From assembly GCF_039537985.1 (NCBI RefSeq), contig NZ_BAABBN010000015.1, forward strand, positions 310,001 through 374,000: a stretch of 64,000 bases of DNA. Reading direction: 5' to 3'. The notes under the pieces were generated by a model that was given only the letters and a program-made list of their open reading frames with translations, searched no databases and was not told where the DNA came from. The stretch is from Litoribacillus peritrichatus. GTDB lineage: Bacteria; Pseudomonadota; Gammaproteobacteria; Pseudomonadales; Litoribrevibacteraceae. Positions 52,024-60,987 of this stretch are shown piece after piece. Every line of letters starts with the position of its first letter. The stretch's first letter is position 1. Made by a program: the position numbers and the translations under genes.

Positions 52024-52057
52024 ACTAAAAAGGCTTCTGATTGAAAGCCTTTTTAGT
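52024..52057. terminator. Bidirectional terminator
   Basis: ACTAAAAAGGCTT (52024-52036) and AAGCCTTTTTAGT (52045-52057) form a perfect 13-bp stem with an 8-nt loop between convergent genes; T-runs lie on both sides. Confidence 0.9.
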
Positions 52058-52069
52058 TTTACTAAGGCG

Positions 52070-52540
52070 TTAATCTTTAAACACAACGCCTAAGTTTGTG
52101 ATGTATTTATCGACGATGGTTTCAAATTCACTTTTAACCACGGGTGTGATCATGGCGCGCGTCAGTTTTGGCAGTGGCAAAGTCAGTGTTGCCTGAGTTG
52201 CGAACTCGATGTCTGTGCCGCCATTGGCGCCTTCGGTGATTTTCCAGGTGCCCGCAACTTTACCGTTGCTGTCACTGGTTTTTGCCGGTTTCCAGGAAAT
52301 ATCACGCGTGCTTGGATCGGATGCGTATTCACAAGCGTATATGGTTTGAATGGATGCGGAGCCTGCGCCTACTTTTTCCATTTCCCAGCGATATACGTTT
52401 TCGCCTTCTTTGACCAGGTTCTCTAACTTCGGAAAATGGCTGGTGGATTCAGGTACATCGGCCAATAGTTTAAATACAAGATCAGCGTCCGCTGCAACAG
52501 AAAATGATTTATTGATTTCAATGGAAACGTCAAAAGCCAT
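52070..52540 (-). CDS. SRPBCC-family (polyketide cyclase/CoxG-like) protein
   Basis: ATG at 52540, after AAAGGAACC, gives 156 residues; the reading from 52615 adds 25 residues without family resemblance. The pattern MAFDVSIEINKSFSVAADADLVFKLLADVP, then FPKLENLVKEG and a C-terminal amphipathic helix (LTRAMITPVVKSEFETIVDKYI), is typical of START/SRPBCC proteins that bind hydrophobic ligands in the cytoplasm. The ligand is unknown. It stands alone, with a large imperfect palindrome upstream. Confidence 0.82.
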   Translation of the reverse strand: MAFDVSIEINKSFSVAADADLVFKLLADVPESTSHFPKLENLVKEGENVYRWEMEKVGAGSASIQTIYACEYASDPSTRDISWKPAKTSDSNGKVAGTWKITEGANGGTDIEFATQATLTLPLPKLTRAMITPVVKSEFETIVDKYITNLGVVFKD

Positions 52541-52703
52541 TGTGGTTCCTTTCAGATTTATCTTATCAGTGATTATTTTTTGTAGTGAGGCGTCTGAGTG
52601 AAAGCGGGCTTTCAATCTGCGTTCATTACATTTTTATTGTGTAACGGTATTGTAGAGGCAGTGAAGGGGAAGATGGAAGTGCCAAAGCGTCATAAACCTT
52701 AGC

Positions 52704-52841
52704 AGGTTGTTGGTTTTCTATCTGTGTTGCCCTAACGGCGTTAAAATCAGGCTCAAAATGCTCATTTATAAATTATAAACTCCGCGTTTTCGCCTGATTT
52801 TGCCTTGTTAGTCCTGCCTCGATAACGAAAATCAACAGCCT
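52704..52841. repeat. Large imperfect palindrome (possible MITE or structured RNA)
   Basis: The two arms (52704-52771 and 52773-52841) are complementary over about 50 of 69 positions around the exact centre TTATAA-A-TTATAA at 52772. The strongest matching blocks are, from outside in: 13 of 15 at the ends, TATC, CTAAC, AAAATCAGGC and TTTATAA. Weaker pairing continues to about 52681 and 52863, giving a total of up to 185-195 bp. No gene fits, and no second copy is visible in the window. It lies in the 369-bp gap between the SRPBCC and helicase genes. Explanations are a MITE-like element, a REP-type hairpin or a structured transcript. Confidence 0.75.
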
Positions 52842-52909
52842 GATAGGAAGTGATGCAGTTCGCTGAAGATTTAGGAACCGTGCTCGTTTTAGCAGTACGC
52901 GAATGCGGA

Positions 52910-55702
52910 TCAGAGGTTAGCAAGTACGGACGACAAACAGGATTCTGAGTTTTCAATCCAGTCCGCATAACAGATTGGAACAACCGTTAAGCCCGCTCGC
53001 CTGAATACCTTATAGGATGAGGTATCGTAAAAATCCTGCCATTCGCCCGGAAAACCGATGAGGTCAATGGCCACAAATTTCTCGTGCTTGCGGCATAAGA
53101 TGTCCATGGTCTGGCCTGCAATGGTATAGCCTTTCCAGGTGGTTATCTGATGTTTTGACAGATGATGACAGACCACCTCCTGAAAATAATCCAGCGTTTC
53201 TGAGGTTTCATTGGCTGACGTAGTTTGCGTCGGGCTTTCTATGTATTGCCTCAAAAGATTGTTGATGTGCAGCTTCTCGGGTGAAACAGACACAAACACC
53301 CATTGTTTTTGCTTCGCTCGGGTGATTGCAACGTTAAATACATCTTCTCTGTTAAGATAACCACTGGCGTTTAAGCTGTTTTCACAAACGCTGAACGATA
53401 ACAGCATGATATCGCGCTCTTCCCCTTGGAACTGATACGGGGTACCTACCCGGATATTATGTTGCTCGATATCACCGGCGCTGACTTGGTTGGCGATGGT
53501 TTTGTCCAGATACTCAGCTTGAGTTCGATAGGGTGAGAGCACGCCGATGGAAGGCTTCGCCTTCATTGGTTTGGCGTCCTGAACGATGTCGCAGAGCTTT
53601 TCAACCAACGCTTTGGCTTCCTGAGTATTAATGCCTTGCTTATTTCTCGTTCCCGAGCACGAATAAAAAACCAAGTTACCGTTTTCGTAAGCCCCCGGCC
53701 GGTGTTGCATGACTTTCAGGCGATTTCGATAAAACTTATAGTTACTGAAAGAGATGAGGTCCGACTTACTTCGGAAATGCTCGTCCAGCATGGTGACCGA
53801 TGACTGGTGGGTGATTTGTGCTGAAACTTTGTCCAGTAAGCTGTTGTTGCGATAAGAGTGCTCTTCAAACTGACTGGTATCTATGCCGTGCTTGTCCAGC
53901 AGGCTTTTTTCTTTGGCGGATGATAGGAAAGAGACGTGGCTTAACTGTTTGGCATCTCCTACGACCATTACTCGCTTGGCTCGGTACAGCGCAGGAATAG
54001 AAATGGCCAGATTACACTGAGTGGCTTCGTCAAAGATAACGGTGTCGAATAGTGACTCGGTCAGGGGAAGTACTTTGTGTAACGTCGATAGGCTGACCAA
54101 CCAAACGGGAAAGGCGTCCAGTAATACAGCGTAATCAATCTCATTGAAAAAGGACTGCTGCTTCAATGAGGTTCTGGCTTTTAAGGCTTTGTTGAAATGC
54201 ACCAGATCATTACGGCTGTTGAGCAGCGTTTGCTCCAGCTGGGCGTTCTTAATTTGTTTGATGTATTCAAACGACATTTTTTCCTTTTGGGTATTCAGCT
54301 GATCCAGTTGTTCCATGAGATCCCAAAGGTTCGCCGCGCGTTTGACTCTGTATCTGATGAGCTTGATTCTGAGTCGTCTGAACCAGCCAAGTGTTTCAGA
54401 TGGGTGCTTGGGGGCAATGACTTGTCCCCATTTCACCGACTGTTTGGCACGACGAACGAATAATGCTTCAGTTTGATGTTCGTTGGCTTGTTTAAGCTTT
54501 AATTCTTGGAACCGGTTTTTCAGTTTTTCTTTTGGCTCGGCGCGGGTGCCTGTTTTTAATAAATCATCAATGTAAGATTTTAATTCTCTTAAATATTCTG
54601 CCCGTCCTGCGCGAACCACGCCTTCTTTGATGCCGAAATCGGACATCAGTTTTTCAGCGATCACTTCCACGGCTTGTTCGGTTTCACTGACCACCAATAC
54701 TTTTTCACCATGAAGTACCCGATCCGCGATCATTGCGGCAATGGTGAAGCTTTTACCCGTACCGGGTGGGCCAGAGACTAAGCCTAAGGTTTGGGATGCA
54801 CAGATAGATAACGCGTCTTGCTGAGCCGTGCTTAATTGGACAGGCAGTATTTCGGGCTGGGAGTTGACCGTGTTCTGTGATGAGTCGCCGGAACGAGACG
54901 TGCCTTGTTGAGCGTGCAGAACTGATGCTGAGCCGGGTTGCTGGAATGTGTTCGCTGACCTTGATTGCAGTCCGCCTAAAATGGCTTGGCAGGGCAGGCT
55001 GGTATGAGAGGCTTTGGCGATGGCATCCAGTTCATGAACAATGCCTCTTGAAGCCTTAGGTCGGTCAATCAAGGCGACGGCGGCGGCTGATAACACCTGA
55101 ACGGAAGAGGCTTGTGCGTGCTCGGTTAACTCGCCTTTTGATGCGAGTTTGGGGTATTTCAAGAGCGGCAGCACGTCTTCGATGATCGTAAATTTCTCCA
55201 ACCAAGATGCAATTTGACCGATGTTTAACTCATGGCTTCCGTCTTTGGGTGCGGGGAAGGTGTCCATGACACTGTCAATGTTGTCAGCTGTAATGATCGA
55301 GCGAAGCAAGGGGGTATTAACGTGGACTTCGTCTGACAGTTCGACGTAGGTGATGTTGTCTGAGTTGACGAGTTGTGCCGGATAATAAATCAGTGGCGCA
55401 CACACCGTTCTGTTTTTGACCAGGTTTTCAGGTTTCAGTGTGCCCGCTACGAAGATGACTCCGTAGGTTAACAGCTTCTCTCGTTGGTAGGTGGTTACCT
55501 GATTTGATAGATGTTGTGCCAGGTTCGCATTGATCGGGTATCTGGGAAGACTGTTATTGGCTAACTCATCCTGGCCGCTGAACACCTCAAAGTCGTTCTT
55601 CTTTAATTTGAAGATGTCCCAAAAGTTAACGTGTCTGTTATCTGCCTGATAACAGTCGCTGTAAAATCGGACTAAATTTTGCCAAGGATGGTTAGGTTGC
55701 AT
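52910..55702 (-). CDS. SF1 helicase (Dna2/Upf1-like) with a nuclease-like C-terminal domain
   Basis: About 930 residues from ATG 55702, chosen because AAAAAGGAC lies just upstream; a longer reading from 55768 adds 22 residues. Motifs in order are: LSTAQQDAL (Q motif), GPPGTGKS (Walker A, about 311-318), VIFDEATQ (Walker B), VVGDAKQLSHV (motif III), GTPYQFQGEERD (motif V region) and NVAITRAKQKQWVF (motif VI). The last 100 residues, from about 830, resemble a PD-(D/E)XK fold: MDILCRKHEKFVAIDLIGFPGEW then YKVFRRAGL; the usual E-x-K at the second strand reads DLI, so catalysis may be lost. Such fusions occur in repair and defence. No partner gene is nearby. Confidence 0.82.
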   Translation of the reverse strand: MQPNHPWQNLVRFYSDCYQADNRHVNFWDIFKLKKNDFEVFSGQDELANNSLPRYPINANLAQHLSNQVTTYQREKLLTYGVIFVAGTLKPENLVKNRTVCAPLIYYPAQLVNSDNITYVELSDEVHVNTPLLRSIITADNIDSVMDTFPAPKDGSHELNIGQIASWLEKFTIIEDVLPLLKYPKLASKGELTEHAQASSVQVLSAAAVALIDRPKASRGIVHELDAIAKASHTSLPCQAILGGLQSRSANTFQQPGSASVLHAQQGTSRSGDSSQNTVNSQPEILPVQLSTAQQDALSICASQTLGLVSGPPGTGKSFTIAAMIADRVLHGEKVLVVSETEQAVEVIAEKLMSDFGIKEGVVRAGRAEYLRELKSYIDDLLKTGTRAEPKEKLKNRFQELKLKQANEHQTEALFVRRAKQSVKWGQVIAPKHPSETLGWFRRLRIKLIRYRVKRAANLWDLMEQLDQLNTQKEKMSFEYIKQIKNAQLEQTLLNSRNDLVHFNKALKARTSLKQQSFFNEIDYAVLLDAFPVWLVSLSTLHKVLPLTESLFDTVIFDEATQCNLAISIPALYRAKRVMVVGDAKQLSHVSFLSSAKEKSLLDKHGIDTSQFEEHSYRNNSLLDKVSAQITHQSSVTMLDEHFRSKSDLISFSNYKFYRNRLKVMQHRPGAYENGNLVFYSCSGTRNKQGINTQEAKALVEKLCDIVQDAKPMKAKPSIGVLSPYRTQAEYLDKTIANQVSAGDIEQHNIRVGTPYQFQGEERDIMLLSFSVCENSLNASGYLNREDVFNVAITRAKQKQWVFVSVSPEKLHINNLLRQYIESPTQTTSANETSETLDYFQEVVCHHLSKHQITTWKGYTIAGQTMDILCRKHEKFVAIDLIGFPGEWQDFYDTSSYKVFRRAGLTVVPICYADWIENSESCLSSVLANL

Positions 55703-55891
55703 GAAGCACGTCCTTTTTGATGTACGCTTTGTGCTTTCGGCCGGTGATTGATTGTATAACACACCCAAAAGGTTATGGATGTGTTGTTCATCATTTTACA
55801 ACGCTAACACCAGCATCAAGGTTCCTGGTGGCCAGATATGAGAGTCGCTTATCTCGCTGGCTTAGTGCTGGTTAGTTCAGTATCGGTTGGC

Positions 55892-56791
55892 TCAGTCACT
55901 GAAATTGTCGTTCAGGCTGGCAACCACGTCCAGTATTTCAGTGGTAATGAGTGCCGCAGACCCGGTGAACTGACTGATAGCGTCGGACTCGCCCAATTCG
56001 TCGTGGATCTCTTCTGAATAGGTGTCCGATAATTTTATACGCTTGAGGATTAATTGATCGTCAATCACTAAGTCCAGTTTGTCTTTCCAGTTTAAGGCAA
56101 GGCGAGTTACGCTCATTCCGTTGTTGAGGTAATTCAGTGCGTGTTCGTCTGCCACATCCATACCCGTTAAACGTACCGAACCGCCATCTTCATCGTCGCT
56201 TTTCAGTACTGCTTCAAAGCCTAGCGTCATGTGCTGTGGTAAGTCGTGTTTACCGTTCAGCCAGGCGGACATCACGGTCGCCGGGGACATGTCGGTTTGA
56301 AGCGGTACCACTGGCATGGAGCCTAAGGCTTTTCGTAAACTGCTGGCGACTTCTTCCGCTTTGGATGAGCTGCCTGCGTTCACGAACATCATGTTCTTTT
56401 CCGGAGCAATGATGGCTAATGTATCGTTGGTGCGAGATAGCGCGTTCGGTAACAATAAGGCAGTTATGTCTTCTTTCAATTGTGCTTTTTCTTTGCGACG
56501 TACCGGACGGCCGTGCTCGGCTTCTATCTCTGCCACTTTTTCTTCAAGGCGCTCATTGATGGCCGAAGGGGGAATCACTTTTTCTTGCTGACGCAGAGAG
56601 ACGATCCAGAAGCCCATGATTTCATGCACCAGCATGTCTGGCGCCTGTTTGACCGGAGCGGCCCAGCCGTTGCGTTTGCGCTCTTGCTGGCTGCACGATT
56701 TAAACGGGTAATCTTTTAGTTTGCTTTCCAGTTCTGTCGCGTCTATATCAAGCGGACGGGTAATTTGATAGATGAAACATTGTTTAAACAT
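55892..56791 (-). CDS. rdgC: RdgC, recombination-associated DNA-binding protein
   Basis: A 299-residue protein with RdgC hallmarks: the N-terminus MFKQCFIYQITRPLDID, the central DITALLLPNALSRTNDTLAIIAPE, and ATVMSAWLNGKHDLP. In other bacteria RdgC forms a ring dimer around DNA, restrains RecA and is important when recombination restart is abnormal. Length is normal. It is followed, 46 bp upstream on the chromosome in gene order, by a small exonuclease-like gene on the same strand; they may be one unit. Confidence 0.93.
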   Translation of the reverse strand: MFKQCFIYQITRPLDIDATELESKLKDYPFKSCSQQERKRNGWAAPVKQAPDMLVHEIMGFWIVSLRQQEKVIPPSAINERLEEKVAEIEAEHGRPVRRKEKAQLKEDITALLLPNALSRTNDTLAIIAPEKNMMFVNAGSSSKAEEVASSLRKALGSMPVVPLQTDMSPATVMSAWLNGKHDLPQHMTLGFEAVLKSDDEDGGSVRLTGMDVADEHALNYLNNGMSVTRLALNWKDKLDLVIDDQLILKRIKLSDTYSEEIHDELGESDAISQFTGSAALITTEILDVVASLNDNFSD

Positions 56792-56837
56792 GCACTGTGT
56801 TTACCTGTGTTGGATGTTCTTGTCGTTCGGAATTGTC

Positions 56838-57326
56838 TTAAAGCTGGTTAAGTCGAATCCAGCTTTCCTGAAGTAAACGAACTTGTTCGTCGCTTTTGTC
56901 CTGGGACATCAGTAATAAATCCGCGCATTCGCGCAGTTGGTCATCAAACTCTTCCGGCACCCGGTCCGGGAATAATTCGTAGACGCTTTCAATTTCGAAA
57001 TTGAGTTCATCATTGAAGGTTTCGGCAACCAGTTCCAACCAGCGCTCAACGATGGGAGCGTTCATGCAATAAACGGTTTCGCCTTCCAGGTCGCTGTTGA
57101 GTTCTCTCAGTACTTCCCAGGCAGGATGGCCCATTTGGCTGAGTTGGTACTCTTCCAAATCCAGATCGCTGAGTCGTGCTTCTTCATCGTTCCAGCTTTC
57201 TTCCGGAGTGATGATGGCGTCTTTGATGTCGTTGTTTTCGAGTGTCCAGGCAGCAATTACCGGAAAACTTTGATCACTGTAGCTACTGCCTTCAATGGCA
57301 ATAAAACGGGGTAAGGTATCACTCAT
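56838..57326 (-). CDS. Probable exonuclease-fold (DnaQ-like) protein, degenerate
   Basis: A 162-residue protein with the outline of short DEDD 3'-5' exonucleases: FIAIEGSSYSDQSFPVIAAW (motif I, normally DIEASG...SYPIE), a central SQMGHPAWEVLRELNSDLEGETVYCMN, and PIVERWLELV. In the normal family motif I is D-x-E; here Ala10 stands for the Asp and Glu12 is kept, and the later H/D of the third motif is not evident. So it may bind DNA or a nucleotide without cutting it. It lies next to rdgC on the same strand, with 46 bp between. The assignment is tentative. Confidence 0.5.
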   Translation of the reverse strand: MSDTLPRFIAIEGSSYSDQSFPVIAAWTLENNDIKDAIITPEESWNDEEARLSDLDLEEYQLSQMGHPAWEVLRELNSDLEGETVYCMNAPIVERWLELVAETFNDELNFEIESVYELFPDRVPEEFDDQLRECADLLLMSQDKSDEQVRLLQESWIRLNQL

Positions 57327-57473
57327 AAAGCTGCCTTGATAAAAATATAAAGAGAAGATGTATTTGGAGCAGGCAAGTGTAGCAGGAATTCCGTTCTTGG
57401 CTCTAGTTGGAATTAAGTAAGTGAATCACAGGAATGTATAGAACAAAACTAATGGCACCAATAAATGGTGGCA

Positions 57474-57500
57474 GGTCTTGATCAATGGCTGATCAAGACC
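57474..57500 (-). terminator. Hairpin after the LolA-like gene
   Basis: GGTCTTGATCA and TGATCAAGACC form a perfect 11-bp stem with a 5-nt loop, 16 bp past the minus-strand stop at 57517. No T-run follows; likely the 3' end of the operon. Confidence 0.6.
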
Positions 57501-57516
57501 GGAGCAGCGATTTGAA

Positions 57517-58329
57517 TTAACGTGCGCGTTTCAGACTGTTTTTGTTGAAATCGCCGTCGTTCAGGCCACTCTTGAACTGAAAATTACTCATGATCAGGTC
57601 GGTGCTTTTACCCGTTTGCAGGTTGCTCATGGTGGTCATGTGCGGGCGCCAGTATTGACCAAGGTATTCATTCCATTCGCTGGTCACCATGGTTTTTAAT
57701 AAGGAGTTTTTACGATCATAAAACTCCACTTTCAGGGTGCGGTATTCTTCCTGATCAACCCAGGCGACCTGCTTGGTATAACCAGAATATTTATCAATCG
57801 GGTCACGTTCAACAACGAAGCATAGCATGCCGTTGTACTCTTCATCCCGCAGGTATTTATACTCGTATTTTTCAACTTCCTGAGGGGTCATGTCTTCAAA
57901 CGCAAATTCACTGCCCATGAACGGGCCGGATTTATTGCGGCTGGCAATGCGTTTGACGCGGCCTACTTTGGGTAAGTACAACCATTGGTCATCCGACTCG
58001 ACTTTGTGCGAGAAAGAAAGCAGTGCTGTACCTTTCACGTCTCTGGGTGAGTTAAACAGGGTCAGGCTTTTATCGCCGTCGTTTTCAACTTCCAGTGCCT
58101 TAACGGAAAGGTCGCGGGTGGTTTGGTCGCCGCGCTTGTTTCTTAAAACCATTTTCATGGAAGCCGAGGAGTCCTGCCAGCCGGTGTTTCGCTTGTCGGC
58201 TTCCAGGGCAATAGCAAGCCCTTTTTCTTCGGCGGTTTCAGCCCATCCTGCTGTTGTAAACAATGAGGACGTCAGTAACGCACCGACGAGGGTCGCGGTG
58301 TGGTAAAAATTGCGCTTAGGCTGGCTCAT
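57517..58329 (-). CDS. Outer-membrane lipoprotein-sorting (LolA-like) periplasmic protein
   Basis: A 270-residue exported protein with a signal peptide (about residues 1-29, cleavage after GWA) and the pattern of LolA/LolB-like sorting proteins that go with RND permeases: DSSASMKMVLRNKRGDQTTRDL, then SDDQWLYLPKVGRVKRIASRNKSGPFMGSEF, the last a strongly conserved phrase. It overlaps the RND gene by 14 bp, so they act together. The pair is thought to move lipids or lipoproteins through the periplasm; the cargo is unknown. Confidence 0.85.
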   Translation of the reverse strand: MSQPKRNFYHTATLVGALLTSSLFTTAGWAETAEEKGLAIALEADKRNTGWQDSSASMKMVLRNKRGDQTTRDLSVKALEVENDGDKSLTLFNSPRDVKGTALLSFSHKVESDDQWLYLPKVGRVKRIASRNKSGPFMGSEFAFEDMTPQEVEKYEYKYLRDEEYNGMLCFVVERDPIDKYSGYTKQVAWVDQEEYRTLKVEFYDRKNSLLKTMVTSEWNEYLGQYWRPHMTTMSNLQTGKSTDLIMSNFQFKSGLNDGDFNKNSLKRAR

Positions 58330-60820
58330 GCTCAGACTCCTTTTTGAGTGGCTGCGATTGGCTCTGGTTACTTTTGTTGTTTTGGTTGTTGTCTGTTGTA
58401 TCGGTGTGTGCTGTTGCGTCTGTCGAAGAGACTCCTTTGCGGTTTTTCTGGCGTTCCGACAGGTACTTTAATAATGCGGGTAAGAACAAGAAGTCGATAA
58501 TCAGTGCGATCAGAATGGTCATGGCTGTCATCAATCCCATCTGAGAGTTCATGCTGAAGTCAGAAAGGGCCAGAATTCCGAAGTTCACACAAAGAATGGC
58601 GGTGGTGACAATCAACGCCACACCGACGGTATCAAAGGCATAACGAATTGCGTCGTCGGTGGATAAACCTTGTTCGCGTTTGGCGCGTAAGTACTTACTC
58701 AACAGGTGAACCGTGTAATCCACCACGATGCCCAGCGTCATGCAGGTGACGATCGACAAAGATACGCCAACACGGCCACTGACAATTCCCCAAATACCAA
58801 AGGCAATAGCCGCTGGTGCTATGTTGGGCAGAAGGCTGAGTAAACCATACTGGTAAGATTTAAGCGCGATGGCCAGCACCAAAGAAATTAAAACGATGGC
58901 CATGGCGGTGCCTTGCAACATGCTATTGATGTTGCGCTCACCGATGTGCGCGAACATGATGTCCCGGCTGGAGCCTTGGTCCACCATGTACTCCGGTAGA
59001 TTCTCTTTCATCCATAAATGCGCACGATCTGCGAAGGCCAGCAAATCGACGGTACTAAGTCGGTGAATACTCACTACTACGCGAGTGGCCGACTTATCAA
59101 TATTGACCTGATTGTTTAAATCCAGACCGAACGGCAAGGAGATTTCATACAATAATAAATACTGAGCCGCTAATTCACGATCGTCCGGTACTTTATACCA
59201 GGCCGGGTCATCCCCATGCATGTTCTTGTTAAGACGCTTCATGACGTGAATGAAACTGTTAACGTGGGCGACTTCCGGTTGTGCTTCTAACCAGTTGGTG
59301 TATTTCTCCAGACCTTCGAGGTACTCAGGGTTAGTTACCCCGTTTTCCTCATTGGCAGACAGCGAGTACTCAACTGTGGCTACCCCGGTCAGATTGAACT
59401 GGGTAAAGTCGATGGCCTGACGAACCGGCATGCTTTCATCGAAATACTCGGCCCAAACGTCGTAAAGTTCGTTTTTAGGCACGAAAGCACCAAAGCCTAT
59501 AATTACGGCCAACACGCCGATTAGAATGGATTTGTAATGCTGAATGGTTTTATTGGCAATTTTTTGCATCATCGGCAGTTCAGCTTTCTTAGTGACTTTC
59601 ACTTTGAAAGGCAGAATCATGATCAATGCCGGCAATAGCACAATGGAGTAAATCCAAGCGAAAATAACGCCAATGGCGACGACATTGCCCATGTCCCGAA
59701 ACGGTGGCGAATCACTGAAGTTCAATGTCAGGAAGCCAATCATGGTGGTCAGGCTGGTTAAGAACACGGGTTGGAAGTTCAGGCGCAAACTTTCTTTCAC
59801 AGCTTCCCGTTTGTTCAGGCCTTTTTGACTGGCCAAAAAGAACGACACCAGAATATGTATACTGTCGGCAATGGCCAAGGTCAGGATCATGGTCGGTGCA
59901 TTTGCGGCTGGCGGCGACAAATTAATGCCTAACCAACCCGCGACGCCTTCTGCCGTCCAGATGGACGCAACGATGATCACCACCGTGGCTAAAGTGCCGG
60001 TGATGGTCGTCAATAAACTGCGGCTGGCGTAGAACATATAAATGGCGATGCCGAGAATGGCCAGTAACATGGCCAACGGGATCAGGCTGGTTAAATCATT
60101 GATTGAGGATTCTTTAAACGCGTTGTTATTGATGACTGAGCCTGCCAGATAGAAGTTGGCGATGTCGCCGTATTCAGCCCGGTATTGCTCGATCATTTCG
60201 CGGCCTTGGGAGACAATCTCAGGCACTTCTTTCACTTTGTTGATGCCGGGTAATCTCACCGTCACGTTGACTGCTGTCACCCGGCTGTCTTCTGATACTA
60301 TCCGGTCTTTCAGAATCGGTTCCGCCAATGCAATTTGTTCTGCATTTCTGAAATCCTGCTCGGTCAGCTCATCTGCGTATTCAATTAGATTACCGACGAT
60401 CAAGTCGTCTTCTTCCGCGTAGGTGTGCTGGTAGTTGGTGACGGAATCCACCCGAGATGAGTAGGGTACTGTCCAGCCGTCTTCGGTGATCTTTTCGATC
60501 ATTGACAAGGTTTTTTGTTCGAAAACGTTCCCTTGCTTGGATTCAATCACGAACAACAGAGAGTCGTCTTTGGTGTACGTCTCTTGCAGGTTTTCAAACG
60601 CCAGCATATGCGGGTTATCGTGACTGAAGAAGATGCGGTAATCCGTCGTGAAGGTGATGTTCTTCAACCCCAAAAAGCACACGTAAAAAATGGCGACTGT
60701 GGCAAGTAACGTCAGATAACGCGCTTTGATGATGGTGGTCGCCAAGCGATCCGCACTGGTGACATCCTGTGGCGCATTTGGGCTCTGTTTATTAAAGGCT
60801 GAAGAGTGTTTCTCTGTCAT
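58316..60820 (-). CDS. RND-superfamily (MMPL/HpnN-like) transporter
   Basis: An 834-residue permease with two membrane blocks of about six helices each (roughly residues 38-56 plus 235-420, and 432-450 plus 650-790), each preceded by a large periplasmic domain. GD-type residues in ILTLAIADSIHILVSF and CMTLGIVVDYTVHLLSK are the proton-relay and signature sites of the MMPL/SSD group. The polar C-terminal tail (about residues 795-834) is rich in Asp, Asn and Gln. It begins the operon with the LolA-like partner and likely moves lipids such as hopanoid-like or other hydrophobic molecules between membranes; the exact cargo is not known. Confidence 0.9.
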   Translation of the reverse strand: MTEKHSSAFNKQSPNAPQDVTSADRLATTIIKARYLTLLATVAIFYVCFLGLKNITFTTDYRIFFSHDNPHMLAFENLQETYTKDDSLLFVIESKQGNVFEQKTLSMIEKITEDGWTVPYSSRVDSVTNYQHTYAEEDDLIVGNLIEYADELTEQDFRNAEQIALAEPILKDRIVSEDSRVTAVNVTVRLPGINKVKEVPEIVSQGREMIEQYRAEYGDIANFYLAGSVINNNAFKESSINDLTSLIPLAMLLAILGIAIYMFYASRSLLTTITGTLATVVIIVASIWTAEGVAGWLGINLSPPAANAPTMILTLAIADSIHILVSFFLASQKGLNKREAVKESLRLNFQPVFLTSLTTMIGFLTLNFSDSPPFRDMGNVVAIGVIFAWIYSIVLLPALIMILPFKVKVTKKAELPMMQKIANKTIQHYKSILIGVLAVIIGFGAFVPKNELYDVWAEYFDESMPVRQAIDFTQFNLTGVATVEYSLSANEENGVTNPEYLEGLEKYTNWLEAQPEVAHVNSFIHVMKRLNKNMHGDDPAWYKVPDDRELAAQYLLLYEISLPFGLDLNNQVNIDKSATRVVVSIHRLSTVDLLAFADRAHLWMKENLPEYMVDQGSSRDIMFAHIGERNINSMLQGTAMAIVLISLVLAIALKSYQYGLLSLLPNIAPAAIAFGIWGIVSGRVGVSLSIVTCMTLGIVVDYTVHLLSKYLRAKREQGLSTDDAIRYAFDTVGVALIVTTAILCVNFGILALSDFSMNSQMGLMTAMTILIALIIDFLFLPALLKYLSERQKNRKGVSSTDATAHTDTTDNNQNNKSNQSQSQPLKKESEHEPA

Positions 60821-60987
60821 AGCGCTTCCTTAGCGTATGTAACCCATCGTAGAGATAATTGCGTTTATCTTGTTTGGATCGGTTACACGTTATTTTTATA
60901 TTTTTTTCGGTCGGGTATTGTGCTGGCTTAGTCGGGTTAAAACAAACGAAACATTTTTCAACCCGAATGAAAATAATTCATCTGTAT

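Noticed and set aside
52704..52841. Integron attC site
   Set aside because: CTAAC and GTTAG occur inside the palindrome, but pairing continues far outside them, the core-site rule is not met and no integron integrase or cassette array is near.
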